Shown piece by piece: positions 14,616 through 22,119 of a stretch of 64,000 nt of DNA. A program made the translations under genes and the position numbers. The DNA lies in the IMG/VR virus record IMGVR_UViG_3300008266_000006, positions 1 through 64,000 of that record. One strand, given 5' to 3'. The stretch is from a virus. Positions within the stretch are counted from its first letter, which is position 1; the number at the start of each line of letters is the position of its first letter. The notes under the pieces were generated by a model, which saw only the letters and a program-made list of their open reading frames with translations, made no database searches and was not told the DNA's origin.

Positions 14616-16068
14616 AAAATACCTAGCTATTATTGCGGTTAGTGCAATAGTTTTTTCTTTAATTTCGTACAAAGAAGTTTCTGCACGGTCTTCAACTTAC
14701 AATGATGTGGCTGCTGCTACAACTCCAGTAAAGTTTAGATTTACTTTAGATAAATCAGTCCCATACATTGGTGCAACAAAAGCCTATAACTTAGGCTATA
14801 CTGGCGCAGATCAGTATGTTGTTGTTATTGATACCGGTATAGAAACTGCACATCCATTTTTGCAAGGCAAGGTTGCTTTAGAAGCTTGCTTTGCTGATAA
14901 ATGCCCTAATGGTCAGACTTCAATGATTGGTCCAGGAGCTGCTCGTCCAGTCCACTGGCACGGCACTCACGTAGCAGGTATTGTTGCTGGAAGCAATTCT
15001 AACATGCGCGGAGTTGCTCCAGGTGCTAAGATCATTGCTGTAAACGTATTTGATGTTTACGGTGCTGCTTATGACGACGATATTATCAAGGCTTTAAATT
15101 GGGTTAATACAATATCTTCCCAATATAATATTGTTGCTGTCAACATGTCACTTGGTTCCAGTCAAGTTTTTAGAACTACATGTGATGGATATATTCCAGC
15201 AATGACAGATGCGATTAAAGCTCTTCGTGATAAAAAGATTGCTACAGTAATTTCATCAGGCAACTCATATGCTGTAGGCATGAGTGCTCCTGCATGCATT
15301 ACTTATTCTGTTTCTGTTGCAGCTACAATGTCTACCTCTGATACAGTAACAAACTTTTCAAATATCAGTGAATATACTACTCTTGCTGCTCCTGGAAATA
15401 TGATTAACTCATCATCTTTGATGGGTGCATATCGATATGCTTCAGGCACATCTATGGCTTCACCTCATGTGGCTGGAGCATTTGCAGTCTATACTTCAAA
15501 GTATGGAAAACAAGATGTTTCTAAAGTTATTTCTGATTTTGCAATGAACGCTCCAAAAGCTGTTGACTCTTATAGCGGCATTAAAATACCACGCTTATAT
15601 TTTGATGCTTTATTTAGTGACGGTACTCCAGTTGTTACTACAACAACTACTGTCCCTGTTGTCACTACCACTACACTTCCTGTAACTACTACAACAGTTG
15701 TTTCTCCAACTACAACTGTTCCAGTGACTACTACTGTTCCTAGTCCTACTACTACTTTACCAAAACCTCCTTTTCACCCTACAATGACAAAACCATTACT
15801 TTTGGATATGTATGGTGGCTTTAAAACTTTTGTCTATGTAAAATATCGAGTCCCCGTTGTTGGAAGAAACATTGTTTCTTATTACAATTTATATTGTGAT
15901 GGAAACAATAAATATGTAATTCCACATCAAACTCGATGGACAATTGATACCTATAAATTGGAAGTTCCAGCTTCTCAAATTAACTACTGTTACTTGACAG
16001 CTGTTTCAATTTATGGACAAGAATCATCTCCATCATCCTTTTCCTATATCTATCCTAGAAACAAGTGA
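14608..16068 (+). CDS. Secreted subtilisin-family serine protease with Thr-rich linker
   Basis: 486 aa. Signal peptide at residues 1-27 (MRKKYLAIIAVSAIVFSLI, then cleavage near VSA). The S8 peptidase domain spans about 60-310 with the complete triad: Asp75 in VIDTG, His118 in HGTHVAGI, Ser282 in GTSMASPH; the oxyanion Asn is likely in SSGNS. Then a linker of about 45 Thr/Val/Pro residues and a C-terminal domain of ~100 residues that may bind the cell surface or be fibronectin-like. Exported enzyme, unusual for a phage; it could modify host surface proteins or block superinfection. The linker style matches exported proteins of Acidimicrobiia-type hosts. Confidence 0.92.
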   Translation: MRKKYLAIIAVSAIVFSLISYKEVSARSSTYNDVAAATTPVKFRFTLDKSVPYIGATKAYNLGYTGADQYVVVIDTGIETAHPFLQGKVALEACFADKCPNGQTSMIGPGAARPVHWHGTHVAGIVAGSNSNMRGVAPGAKIIAVNVFDVYGAAYDDDIIKALNWVNTISSQYNIVAVNMSLGSSQVFRTTCDGYIPAMTDAIKALRDKKIATVISSGNSYAVGMSAPACITYSVSVAATMSTSDTVTNFSNISEYTTLAAPGNMINSSSLMGAYRYASGTSMASPHVAGAFAVYTSKYGKQDVSKVISDFAMNAPKAVDSYSGIKIPRLYFDALFSDGTPVVTTTTTVPVVTTTTLPVTTTTVVSPTTTVPVTTTVPSPTTTLPKPPFHPTMTKPLLLDMYGGFKTFVYVKYRVPVVGRNIVSYYNLYCDGNNKYVIPHQTRWTIDTYKLEVPASQINYCYLTAVSIYGQESSPSSFSYIYPRNK

Positions 16069-16072
16069 TCTA

Positions 16073-16450
16073 TTGTATTCTTCAACTTTAATTCAACAAA
16101 AATGTAGAGCCATACATATTCCAATGTATGATCCTCCATCTGTTTTGCAAGATGATATTCATGATATGAAGCGCTATATATTTTATGGCGCTCAAACTTA
16201 TATCAAAAGTTTTGACAATGAGCATTCATTTATATTATCTGCTAACTATGCTTCTGATTATTCAGAAGTAAATTTTTTTGCTACAACTTTAGTTAGAGCA
16301 TTATATCCTACAATATCAAATGGCTCCCTTACTATATACGGGCCAGCCCTTGTTGTCGGCATGGATGAAGACACAAATTATACTTCTGTGTCCTATCATC
16401 TATTAGACGCAACAGTTAATTTGATGAGTAGGTTTAAATATGAAATTTGA
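16073..16450 (+). CDS. Hypothetical protein, possibly DUF3846-like
   Basis: 125 aa from a TTG at 16073; the frame is open from an ATG at 16013 (inside the protease gene), and an ATG at 16124 is also possible. No start has a good ribosome binding site. The C-terminal IYGPALVVGMDED resembles the 'GP.lV.G.DedG' end of DUF3846 proteins, which are common in phages of Gram-positive hosts. Low-confidence assignment; the coding call rests on its position and overlap with the next gene. Confidence 0.5.
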   Translation: MYSSTLIQQKCRAIHIPMYDPPSVLQDDIHDMKRYIFYGAQTYIKSFDNEHSFILSANYASDYSEVNFFATTLVRALYPTISNGSLTIYGPALVVGMDEDTNYTSVSYHLLDATVNLMSRFKYEI

Positions 16451-16598
16451 TTTTAATCATTCAAGATTTCAAAAATCTTTAAAATGTAAAGATTGTTTTA
16501 CATATTCTGACAAAGTGTATCATTCTGTACGTTATGATGTTAATCTTTGTGTGACTTGTTTAATGCTTCGCATAAAAGAAGATATCAAAGAAGATTAA
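16440..16598 (+). CDS. Very small zinc-ribbon protein
   Basis: 52 aa, overlapping the stop of the previous gene. CKDC and CVTC knuckles 29 residues apart form a zinc ribbon; the tail is charged (KEDIKED). Similar in type to the products at 5830 and 20708. A TTGGGC-tttt-GCCCAA hairpin follows at about 16606-16621. Confidence 0.55.
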   Translation: MKFDFNHSRFQKSLKCKDCFTYSDKVYHSVRYDVNLCVTCLMLRIKEDIKED

Positions 16599-16643
16599 TT
16601 CAAAGTATTGGGCTTTTGCCCAACTTATATTAAGGAGTAATAT

Positions 16644-16820
16644 ATGTCTATTGCATTTATGCTAACACCAGAAAACTTAGAACAACTTAAATATATATCA
16701 TTTATTATTAGAGAAAATGGCGATGGTTCTGAAGAAATGCAGACCGCTTTAAGACTTGTACAAAACGCTCTTGATGTTTTGGACGGGTCTTATAACAACG
16801 TTGCTTTTGCAACTGACTGA
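16644..16820 (+). CDS. Hypothetical small protein
   Basis: 58 aa with AAGGAG 8 nt before the ATG. Helical and soluble (EEMQTALRLVQNALDVL). It ends 6 bp before tRNA-Leu. No family is recognised. Confidence 0.6.
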   Translation: MSIAFMLTPENLEQLKYISFIIRENGDGSEEMQTALRLVQNALDVLDGSYNNVAFATD

Positions 16821-16826
16821 CAATTT

Positions 16827-16912
16827 GCCCAGGTGGCGGAATTGGTAGACGCAAGGGGCTTAAAACCCCTCGGTTAGAAATAACCGTACGGGTTCGATTC
16901 CCGTCTTGGGCA
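16827..16912 (+). tRNA. tRNA-Leu (anticodon TAA)
   Basis: Full cloverleaf with acceptor GCCCAGG/CTTGGGC, anticodon stem AGGGG-CTTAAAA-CCCCT, a long variable arm (CGGTTAgaaaTAACCG) as expected for class II Leu tRNA, and T-arm ACGGGTTCGATTCCCGT. No CCA is encoded. It reads UUA, a codon rare in GC-rich actinobacteria. Confidence 0.95.
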
Positions 16913-16933
16913 CAACTCATTACTATAGACACC

Positions 16934-17095
16934 ATGCTTTCATTTCTATTAACAATTATCCTATCATTATCCATTATATTTATCCTTCCAATTATCATGC
17001 TATATTATATAGATAAGATAGTTGAAAAAGATAAATATACAACTAACTTGTACAAACAAGGAGATAACAATGAACAACCTTCAAGTCTTCCGTAA
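16934..17095 (+). CDS. Very small membrane protein
   Basis: 53 aa. One strong transmembrane segment at about residues 2-26, then a charged tail. It starts 22 bp after tRNA-Leu without a clear ribosome binding site and overlaps the next gene by 26 nt in another frame. The hydrophobic composition supports coding, but the overlap keeps confidence modest. Confidence 0.45.
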   Translation: MLSFLLTIILSLSIIFILPIIMLYYIDKIVEKDKYTTNLYKQGDNNEQPSSLP

Positions 17096-17321
17096 GCCTA
17101 AAGCTTCAGAAGTTAACAAAGTTAAAACTGCATTTGCTCAAGCAATATATGATAAAAGAACTGCTGCAGGTATCTCTCAGCAGACTTTAGCTGATATTGC
17201 TGGCATTGACCGTAAGACAATTAATAGAATTGAGAATGGACACTTTTCTCCTAATCTTGATACTATCACTAGACTTGCTATTGTTTTGAAACTTGAAACA
17301 AATAAATATTTTAAAGTTTGA
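17070..17321 (+). CDS. XRE-family transcriptional regulator
   Basis: 83 aa. The ATG at 17070 is chosen because AAGGAG lies 7 nt upstream. Residues about 20-80 form the Cro/CI-type HTH: FAQAIYDKRTAAGISQQTLA then IAGIDRKTINRIENGHFSPN. Its N-terminal basic arm may add minor-groove contacts. Likely a repressor of phage genes; the 19-bp palindrome at 19471 is a plausible operator. It lies between tRNA-Leu and tRNA-Asn. Confidence 0.9.
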   Translation: MNNLQVFRKPKASEVNKVKTAFAQAIYDKRTAAGISQQTLADIAGIDRKTINRIENGHFSPNLDTITRLAIVLKLETNKYFKV

Positions 17322-17332
17322 TCTTTAAACAG

Positions 17333-17405
17333 TGGTGAGTAGCTCAGTTGGCAGAGCAAGGGACTGTTAATCCCTGGGTCGCAGGTTCGAGCCCTGCCTC
17401 ACCAG
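17333..17405 (+). tRNA. tRNA-Asn (anticodon GTT)
   Basis: Acceptor TGGTGAG/CTCACCA, anticodon stem AGGGA-CTGTTAA-TCCCT, T-arm GCAGGTTCGAGCCCTGC. No CCA is encoded. Confidence 0.93.
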
Positions 17406-17407
17406 CT

Positions 17408-17563
17408 ATGACAAAACAAATAACAGACCTTATTGATAATGCCATCAAAAACATTTCTGGAAGACAACTTGTTTCTTCTGCAGAAATGACTGATCTTTTA
17501 TTAGACATTCGTCTACACATTATGATACAAGAAGAACTTTCACTAAAGCCTGAAACAGTATGA
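17408..17563 (+). CDS. Hypothetical small protein starting at the tRNA 3' end
   Basis: 51 aa, ATG only 3 nt after tRNA-Asn. Soluble and helical. No ribosome binding site, so after tRNA processing the mRNA would be leaderless. The stop overlaps the next ATG (ATGA). Confidence 0.5.
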   Translation: MTKQITDLIDNAIKNISGRQLVSSAEMTDLLLDIRLHIMIQEELSLKPETV

Positions 17564-17718
17564 TTGATTTTTTAAAATCTATATTCTTTCCAGGTCCATT
17601 TGATTACGACTTTAGGCCAGTACTCATTGTTTTAATCGTTATGATATCTTCTATAACTTATGCCATTAAACATAATTGGCAAGATGTTAAAGATGATTTT
17701 GATAGTGATTGGGAATAA
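17560..17718 (+). CDS. Very small membrane protein
   Basis: 52 aa, coupled to the previous gene by ATGA. One transmembrane segment at about residues 17-36 (RPVLIVLIVMISSITYAI) and an acidic C-terminus. tRNA-Lys follows 10 bp downstream. Confidence 0.5.
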   Translation: MIDFLKSIFFPGPFDYDFRPVLIVLIVMISSITYAIKHNWQDVKDDFDSDWE

Positions 17719-17728
17719 TTCTTTCTGA

Positions 17729-17801
17729 GCGCCTTTAGCTCAGTCGGTAGAGCACCGGACTTTTAATCCGTTGGTCCTGGGTTCGAGCCCCAGAGGGCGC
17801 A
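17729..17801 (+). tRNA. tRNA-Lys (anticodon TTT)
   Basis: Acceptor GCGCCTT/AGGGCGC, anticodon loop CTTTTAA in a CCGGA/TCCGT stem, T-arm CTGGGTTCGAGCCCCAG. No CCA. It reads AAA. Confidence 0.95.
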
Positions 17802-17867
17802 CAAGTGTTAGAAATAATAACATACAGTGATATGTCTTTCTAATACAGTTCTTAACAAAGGAAAAAT

Positions 17868-18617
17868 ATGAAAACTAAATCTATTTTAGCTTCTAGTATA
17901 TTTATAATTTCTTCATTCTTTTCTACTGCAGTTTATGCAGAAGAAGCTACTCCAGCACAAGAGCCACAAGTATTATATTTTTATGATACTGAACTTGGCA
18001 CTGAGTCTTATGAACTTTTAATTACTTACTCCAATGGTGGACATTCTACTATTGGACAAGCATTAAAAGATGCTGGTGTAGCTGAAGAAGCTCCAGGTAT
18101 TGGATTTGGTGTAGGATCTGGTGGCAATGGTTACCGTCCAAATATTGCCATCTATATTTGGACTAATCAAACTTTAGATCTTACTGCTGCTCGGTCAGCA
18201 ATTAAGTCTTTTGTAAACGTTCCTGTTAATCCAGAAACAACTAATGGAGACTGTGCTATTTCTTGTGATGGTACATATCAAGAAGAAGAACCAGTCGAAT
18301 CAACTACAACTACTGTTGTTTCTACTACAACCATAGTTGTTATTCAGGAACCTCAATCAGATCCAGAACCAGCTTCTTCTCCAGAACCCGTAGTTGTTCC
18401 CACAACAACTACTACCACCACTACTCTTCCTGTAGTTGAAAACTATAACAGTGACACTGAGATTTCTCCTACACCTTTTTATATTACCGCACAACCTTCA
18501 ACCGGCGTTAAAACAATATCATCTTTACCAAAGAAAACAATTGTTAAAAAACCCATTATTAAAAAGAAGGTTGTAATCAAAAAGGTTCCAGCAAAAGTTC
18601 AGTCCAAACTAAAGTAG
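17868..18617 (+). CDS. Secreted protein with Thr/Pro linker and Lys-rich tail
   Basis: 249 aa. Signal peptide MKTKSILASSIFIISSFFST with cleavage near VYA (residue 24). A compact domain of ~120 residues contains two Cys (ISCDG...) and Gly-rich turns. A Thr/Val/Pro/Glu stretch follows (about 140-185), then a highly basic end (KKPIIKKKVVIKKV). AAAGGA precedes the start. Exported; the basic tail could bind acidic wall polymers. No known family. Confidence 0.75.
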   Translation: MKTKSILASSIFIISSFFSTAVYAEEATPAQEPQVLYFYDTELGTESYELLITYSNGGHSTIGQALKDAGVAEEAPGIGFGVGSGGNGYRPNIAIYIWTNQTLDLTAARSAIKSFVNVPVNPETTNGDCAISCDGTYQEEEPVESTTTTVVSTTTIVVIQEPQSDPEPASSPEPVVVPTTTTTTTTLPVVENYNSDTEISPTPFYITAQPSTGVKTISSLPKKTIVKKPIIKKKVVIKKVPAKVQSKLK

Positions 18618-18625
18618 GAGTTAAC

Positions 18626-18964
18626 ATGCCACCACATGGTCAAAAACAAAAGCGTACAGAAGACAAACGTTCTTCTGATGAGATTGCAATAGAGTCAGCT
18701 AAAAACTCTATTTATAATGTATGTACTCCAATGTACAAAGCAGAGCATATTCGTATGCGCAATCCAATCACCGCTTTAGATAAAGTTTATTCTGTTAAAG
18801 ATCCAGCTTTCTTTGAAGCTTTTTATGAACTTGCAAATATGGGTCTTGAAGAAAAACTTATGTCTGAAATTGAATATTTTGCTGCTTCTATTGATCCTGA
18901 TTGGCAATCTGTTTATTCAACACTTTCAGGATATATTAAAGCAAAGAAAACTGCAACTGAATAA
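18626..18964 (+). CDS. Hypothetical protein
   Basis: 112 aa, 8 bp after the secreted protein gene, with AGGAG upstream. Basic N-terminus, then soluble and helical. No recognised family. Confidence 0.65.
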   Translation: MPPHGQKQKRTEDKRSSDEIAIESAKNSIYNVCTPMYKAEHIRMRNPITALDKVYSVKDPAFFEAFYELANMGLEEKLMSEIEYFAASIDPDWQSVYSTLSGYIKAKKTATE

Positions 18965-18972
18965 ATCTATTT

Positions 18973-19305
18973 ATGAACACAAAGCAAATTAAACCAGGTA
19001 GTTCAACTTTGTTAATTTTAAATTATCTTGGCATGCGCAAGAGAAATAAAACTGAGTGGACTACTGATCTTCAAATAGCTCAATTTTTTCCACACAAGTT
19101 TCAACGTCGTAGTTCAAAAGCTGCAGATGTTCGTACTGCTATAAAGTATTTACTTAGCGCTGATTATGTTGTAGCCAAAGAAGTTGATGAAGTAACTTAC
19201 TACTCCATCACTCCTTTGGGTATGAACATACCTTTTCAAGTTGCTCATAGACTAGCTAATAGTCCTACTTATCAGTCTAGATTAAAGAATGAAGATTATA
19301 ATTAA
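18973..19305 (+). CDS. Possible winged-helix DNA-binding protein
   Basis: 110 aa. The pattern of helices with TTDLQIAQFFPH...SSKAADVRTAIKYLL followed by a strand-turn-strand (YVVAKEVDEVTYYSITPLG) is typical of a winged helix-turn-helix. It could be a regulator or replication accessory protein. Its stop overlaps the end of a small gene on the opposite strand. Confidence 0.55.
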   Translation: MNTKQIKPGSSTLLILNYLGMRKRNKTEWTTDLQIAQFFPHKFQRRSSKAADVRTAIKYLLSADYVVAKEVDEVTYYSITPLGMNIPFQVAHRLANSPTYQSRLKNEDYN

Positions 19306-19466
19306 TTAAACTTGTGTTGTTCTTTAATTACATCCCAATACATTCTTCCAACACGATCTTCGTATCTTTTTGGTGTATTGTCGTATTCGTAATTATTAAC
19401 TGCATTCATAATGAATTTATGAAATGTTATTCCAATTGTGCTTAATATTAAAAGTGTTATTATCAT
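19302..19466 (-). CDS. Small protein on the opposite strand
   Basis: 54 aa. One N-terminal hydrophobic segment (MIITLLILSTIGITF), then a charged soluble part (YEDRVGRMYWDVIKEQ). It is the only leftward gene I see before 41 kb. It has no ribosome binding site, but TGATACTAT ends 7 nt before its ATG on that strand, fitting the leaderless promoter type seen elsewhere. Confidence 0.5.
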   Translation of the reverse strand: MIITLLILSTIGITFHKFIMNAVNNYEYDNTPKRYEDRVGRMYWDVIKEQHKFN

Positions 19467-19470
19467 GTTA

Positions 19471-19489
19471 GATATAGTATCACTATATC
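19471..19489. promoter_or_regulatory. 19-bp palindrome in a divergent promoter region
   Basis: GATATAGT-atc-ACTATATC has perfect 8-bp arms and overlaps the -10 box of the leftward gene at 19302-19466. The rightward gene at 19556 starts 66 bp away. It looks like a dimeric repressor site; the XRE protein at 17070 is the obvious candidate. Confidence 0.55.
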
Positions 19490-19555
19490 ACTAATAAAGA
19501 ACACTTAATATATAACTATCTCTAAATTAGATACCACCTATCAAGAAGGTAAATA

Positions 19556-19801
19556 ATGCCATATATTCAACAATCACGACGTGAAGAAATCACTGATTCT
19601 TCACTAGTTGAAACAGCTGGTGAATTAAACTGGCTACTTACAATTCTTATTAATGATTATATTAATAAACATGGGAAGTCTTACCAAACACTTAATGAAG
19701 TAGTTGGTGTACTCGAGTGTGCTAAACTAGAACTTTATCGCAGAGTTGTATCTCCTTATGAGGAAACTAAGATGCAACAACACGGTGACGTTTACAAGTA
19801 A
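19556..19801 (+). CDS. Conserved phage protein (DUF6899-like)
   Basis: 81 aa. It matches, from memory, a small family found in many phages and large viruses: start MPYIxQxxR, then GELNWLLTILINDYI, GKSYQTLNEVVGVLECAKLE and the end YRRVVSPYEETKMQQHGDVY. The function is unknown. Start with AAGG upstream, 66 bp from the palindrome. Confidence 0.85.
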   Translation: MPYIQQSRREEITDSSLVETAGELNWLLTILINDYINKHGKSYQTLNEVVGVLECAKLELYRRVVSPYEETKMQQHGDVYK

Positions 19802-19816
19802 AATTAAGGAACCAAA

Positions 19817-20194
19817 ATGAAAAAGATTATTTTATCAGCTCTTGTTGTTCTTTCTTTGTCCGCTTGCGGTAAAGAAACTGTAAGAGAAGTGCTAGTTACT
19901 ACTCCACCAACTGAAGCACCAGCTGTAGAAGTTAATAAATACGATCAGTATTTAGAAGTTCTTTATAATGAATCAGCTCAAGCTCGTTCTTGGGACGAAG
20001 CTGACCTATTAGAATTCGGTACTGTTGTATGTGAATCATTTGATAATGGCGCAACACTTGATACTGTTCTTACTACTATGTCTAATTACTCATCAGGTAA
20101 ATATGATGATGAGTTATTTGCAGCCGTTATTGCTGCTGCTGTGATGCATCTTTGCCCAGAATGGCAAGCATACGTCAGTGCACAACTTTCATGA
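19817..20194 (+). CDS. Lipoprotein with DUF732-like domain
   Basis: 125 aa. A lipobox (LSAC, residues 14-17) follows a short hydrophobic signal. The mature part has FGTVVCESFDNGAT and AVMHLCPEW, the Cys pair and CP-end typical of DUF732, a small secreted domain of actinobacteria. Likely attached to the outer face of the host membrane. Its last bases form one arm of the structure at 20192. Confidence 0.75.
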   Translation: MKKIILSALVVLSLSACGKETVREVLVTTPPTEAPAVEVNKYDQYLEVLYNESAQARSWDEADLLEFGTVVCESFDNGATLDTVLTTMSNYSSGKYDDELFAAVIAAAVMHLCPEWQAYVSAQLS

Positions 20195-20277
20195 TAGTAG
20201 CGCATCAATCCGTTGGGAATGATAGAAATAAATGCGTACTGTAACTTCCCGTTACGGACCTCTATCACTACTATCAC
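20192..20277 (+). ncRNA. Candidate structured RNA (stacked inverted repeats)
   Basis: TGATAGTAG (20192) pairs with CTACTATCA at the 3' end. Directly inside, TGATAGA pairs with TCTATCA, and GTAAC-ttccc-GTTAC forms the terminal hairpin. The two closing stems are adjacent on the 3' side and separated by a 19-nt bulge on the 5' side. CTTTTAAAGG follows. It could be a 3'-end structure of the lipoprotein mRNA or a leader for 20296. Confidence 0.5.
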
Positions 20278-20295
20278 CTTTTAAAGGCGTTACCA

Positions 20296-20445
20296 ATGAT
20301 TACTTATGAAGACATTATTTCTAAAATAGAACGTTCAATAAAACTTAGAGATGAATCTGAAGCTAATGGTGAAGTCACTTATTATTATTGGGACGGATAC
20401 ATAGACGCTTTAGAGTCTATAGTAGATCAATTTCTTACTGAGTAA
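20296..20445 (+). CDS. Hypothetical small acidic protein
   Basis: 49 aa, with AAGG upstream of the ATG. Acidic and aromatic (YYYWDGYIDALESIVDQFL). It ends 5 bp before tRNA-Met. No family is recognised. Confidence 0.5.
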   Translation: MITYEDIISKIERSIKLRDESEANGEVTYYYWDGYIDALESIVDQFLTE

Positions 20446-20450
20446 TTTAA

Positions 20451-20523
20451 GGGCCGTTAGCTCAGCGGTTAGAGCAGGGCACTCATAATGCCTTGGCCGT
20501 AGGTTCGATCCCTACACGGCCCA
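20451..20523 (+). tRNA. tRNA-Met (anticodon CAT; Ile-2 possible)
   Basis: Acceptor GGGCCGT/ACGGCCC, anticodon stem GGGCA-CTCATAA-TGCCT, T-arm GTAGGTTCGATCCCTAC. It lacks the C1-A72 mismatch of an initiator. A CAT anticodon could be lysidine-modified to read AUA, but a TAT-Ile tRNA is also present. Confidence 0.9.
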
Positions 20524-20525
20524 CT

Positions 20526-20711
20526 ATGAAAAAGAAATCTAAAAAACAAGGACACAAACCTCCTGTTGAAAATGTGTATTCTTTAGAAACACTTGTTTCA
20601 ACTTTTATTCCATCAGCTGATTTTGATTATGACAATGATGGTCAGATCATTATTTATACAAATCTTTATACAGATGATGATGGTAACTTGTTGCAGAAGG
20701 TAGTTTTATGA
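20526..20711 (+). CDS. Hypothetical small protein
   Basis: 61 aa. The ATG lies 2 nt after tRNA-Met, as at 17408. Lys-rich N-terminus, then a beta-rich acidic part (DFDYDNDGQIIIYTNLY). The stop overlaps the next ATG. Confidence 0.55.
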   Translation: MKKKSKKQGHKPPVENVYSLETLVSTFIPSADFDYDNDGQIIIYTNLYTDDDGNLLQKVVL

Positions 20712-20887
20712 ACAAGCGCATAGGTGCAATCACAGAAAACCCTAGTCTTGTTTGTAAAAGATGCGTATTAGATAATAACCATACGGTTACTGTATGGGCT
20801 TGGTCTATTGGTTATCCTAATGGCTATACTTGTGATGATTGTGGAGATGTCTACAATAAACAAGGAAAGGTTGTAGAGCACCCGTGA
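20708..20887 (+). CDS. Very small zinc-ribbon protein
   Basis: 59 aa. The CKRC and CDDC knuckles are about 28 residues apart, a minimal zinc ribbon. It is coupled by ATGA to the previous gene and by GTGA to the next. Confidence 0.6.
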   Translation: MNKRIGAITENPSLVCKRCVLDNNHTVTVWAWSIGYPNGYTCDDCGDVYNKQGKVVEHP

Positions 20888-21042
20888 AGAAGTTAAACAT
20901 TAAACATTTTGTTCGTTTGTACAAAATGAATCGTCTATGGGGCGATGGTGTTTTAGAAGCTTCATACTATGCTTTACGTGGAAAAGCATTTACTGTACAG
21001 TTCCAATCACGTCTTAAAAAAGATGACGAAAAACCTTTATGA
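20884..21042 (+). CDS. Hypothetical small basic protein
   Basis: 52 aa with a GTG start overlapping the previous stop (GTGA). Basic and aromatic (KHFVRLYKMNRLWGDG). Its stop overlaps the next ATG. Supported mainly by the chain of overlapping starts and stops. Confidence 0.55.
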   Translation: MKKLNIKHFVRLYKMNRLWGDGVLEASYYALRGKAFTVQFQSRLKKDDEKPL

Positions 21043-21305
21043 AAAAACTGCTATTGTTTCCTATTGTTATTATATTATCTTCTTGTTCAATTATTTCTGC
21101 TCCTTGGACTCAAGAAAAGATTGATAAGCTTCGTCAAGAGTTCTGCGTTGACCTTATGGGTGAACGTTCAGATTCCCAATCTTGTGATTGTTTCATAGAA
21201 GCAACTAGAAGAGAATATAAAACATTTACCTCTTTTGCTAGATCTAATGGACCATCAGAACAGTACCGTGAAGAACTTTTATGGTGCGGTTATGTGCTCC
21301 AGTAG
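21039..21305 (+). CDS. Small lipoprotein
   Basis: 88 aa. Signal with lipobox (ILSSCS, Cys16) and a mature part of ~70 residues with four Cys (FCVDLM, SCDCF, LWCGY), probably two disulfides. Exported and lipid-anchored. The function is unknown. Confidence 0.65.
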   Translation: MKKLLLFPIVIILSSCSIISAPWTQEKIDKLRQEFCVDLMGERSDSQSCDCFIEATRREYKTFTSFARSNGPSEQYREELLWCGYVLQ

Positions 21306-21350
21306 ATTAGTGTAGCTACAAAATACAAAACTATCTTATAAGGATATGAT

Positions 21351-21575
21351 ATGATAACTTTATCTTTACCTAAAGTCTCAGACAATTATTTTGGACAGTC
21401 TTTATCTGTTGAAAATATTTCTGTTGGCGACATTTTGTTTGTTGGACCAAGTCCAATTGCAACTCCAACACAAGTAAAAGAAATTATTCCTCAGCCAATT
21501 GGTTACACAATCATTACTGATGATTTTAAACTACTTGTTGCTCAAAACACGCGTCTAAGCGTAAAGGCTAAATAA
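21351..21575 (+). CDS. Hypothetical small beta-rich protein
   Basis: 74 aa, with AAGGA before the ATG. The pattern of short strands (SVGDILFVGP...GYTIITDDFKLLV) suggests a small barrel. No family is recognised. Confidence 0.6.
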   Translation: MITLSLPKVSDNYFGQSLSVENISVGDILFVGPSPIATPTQVKEIIPQPIGYTIITDDFKLLVAQNTRLSVKAK

Positions 21576-21615
21576 TAATCTTTTTCACAAAGTTCTTACA
21601 AAAAAGGATATTTTT

Positions 21616-22101
21616 ATGGGAATGGATGTTTACGGTAGAAACCCAAAAAACGAAACAGGTGAATACTTTCGCCGCAACGTATGGGGATGGCATCCTCTAT
21701 GGGAATACTGCCAAGATGCTCATCCTGAAATTGCTAATAAAGTAGAACATGGACATAGCAATAGTGGAGATGGTCTAGGATCTCGTGATTCAGTCAAGCT
21801 TGCTAAACTAATGAAAGAAGATATTCGTTCTGGTTTTGCTGAAAAGTATATTAAAGATCGTCAAGAACATCTTGACGCTCTACCCTTAGAGGATTGTACA
21901 TATTGTAATACTACAGGCAAAAGAACTTGGAAAGCTGGTGAAGGTCCTAATGATACCAGCCAAGTTCAAATTAAAACCTGTAATGCTTGTCATGGAGAAG
22001 GTAAAGTAAAAAACTGGTCTTCTAACTACTACTTAGATTTAGATGACATAAAAGATTTTGCAGAATTTCTGGAAAACTCTGGCGGATTTAATATTCATTA
22101 A
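21616..22101 (+). CDS. Conserved phage protein with DnaJ-type zinc finger
   Basis: 161 aa. The N-terminus MGMDVYGRNP...YFRRNVWGWHPLW matches a phage/bacterial conserved family of unknown function. A DnaJ-like cysteine-rich module follows at about residues 95-135: CTYCNTTGKR ... CNACHGEGKV, binding one zinc. AAGGA upstream. Confidence 0.8.
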   Translation: MGMDVYGRNPKNETGEYFRRNVWGWHPLWEYCQDAHPEIANKVEHGHSNSGDGLGSRDSVKLAKLMKEDIRSGFAEKYIKDRQEHLDALPLEDCTYCNTTGKRTWKAGEGPNDTSQVQIKTCNACHGEGKVKNWSSNYYLDLDDIKDFAEFLENSGGFNIH

Positions 22102-22103
22102 TA

Positions 22104-22119
22104 TGATATAATAGGGACT
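22104..22119 (+). promoter_or_regulatory. Extended -10 promoter, near-leaderless
   Basis: TGATATAAT ends 7 nt before the ATG at 22120; no ribosome binding site is present. Same element as at 3809, 40551 and 43090. Confidence 0.55.

Noticed and set aside
20192-20277. Hammerhead ribozyme
   Set aside because: The nested stems lack the conserved CUGANGA and GAAA core.
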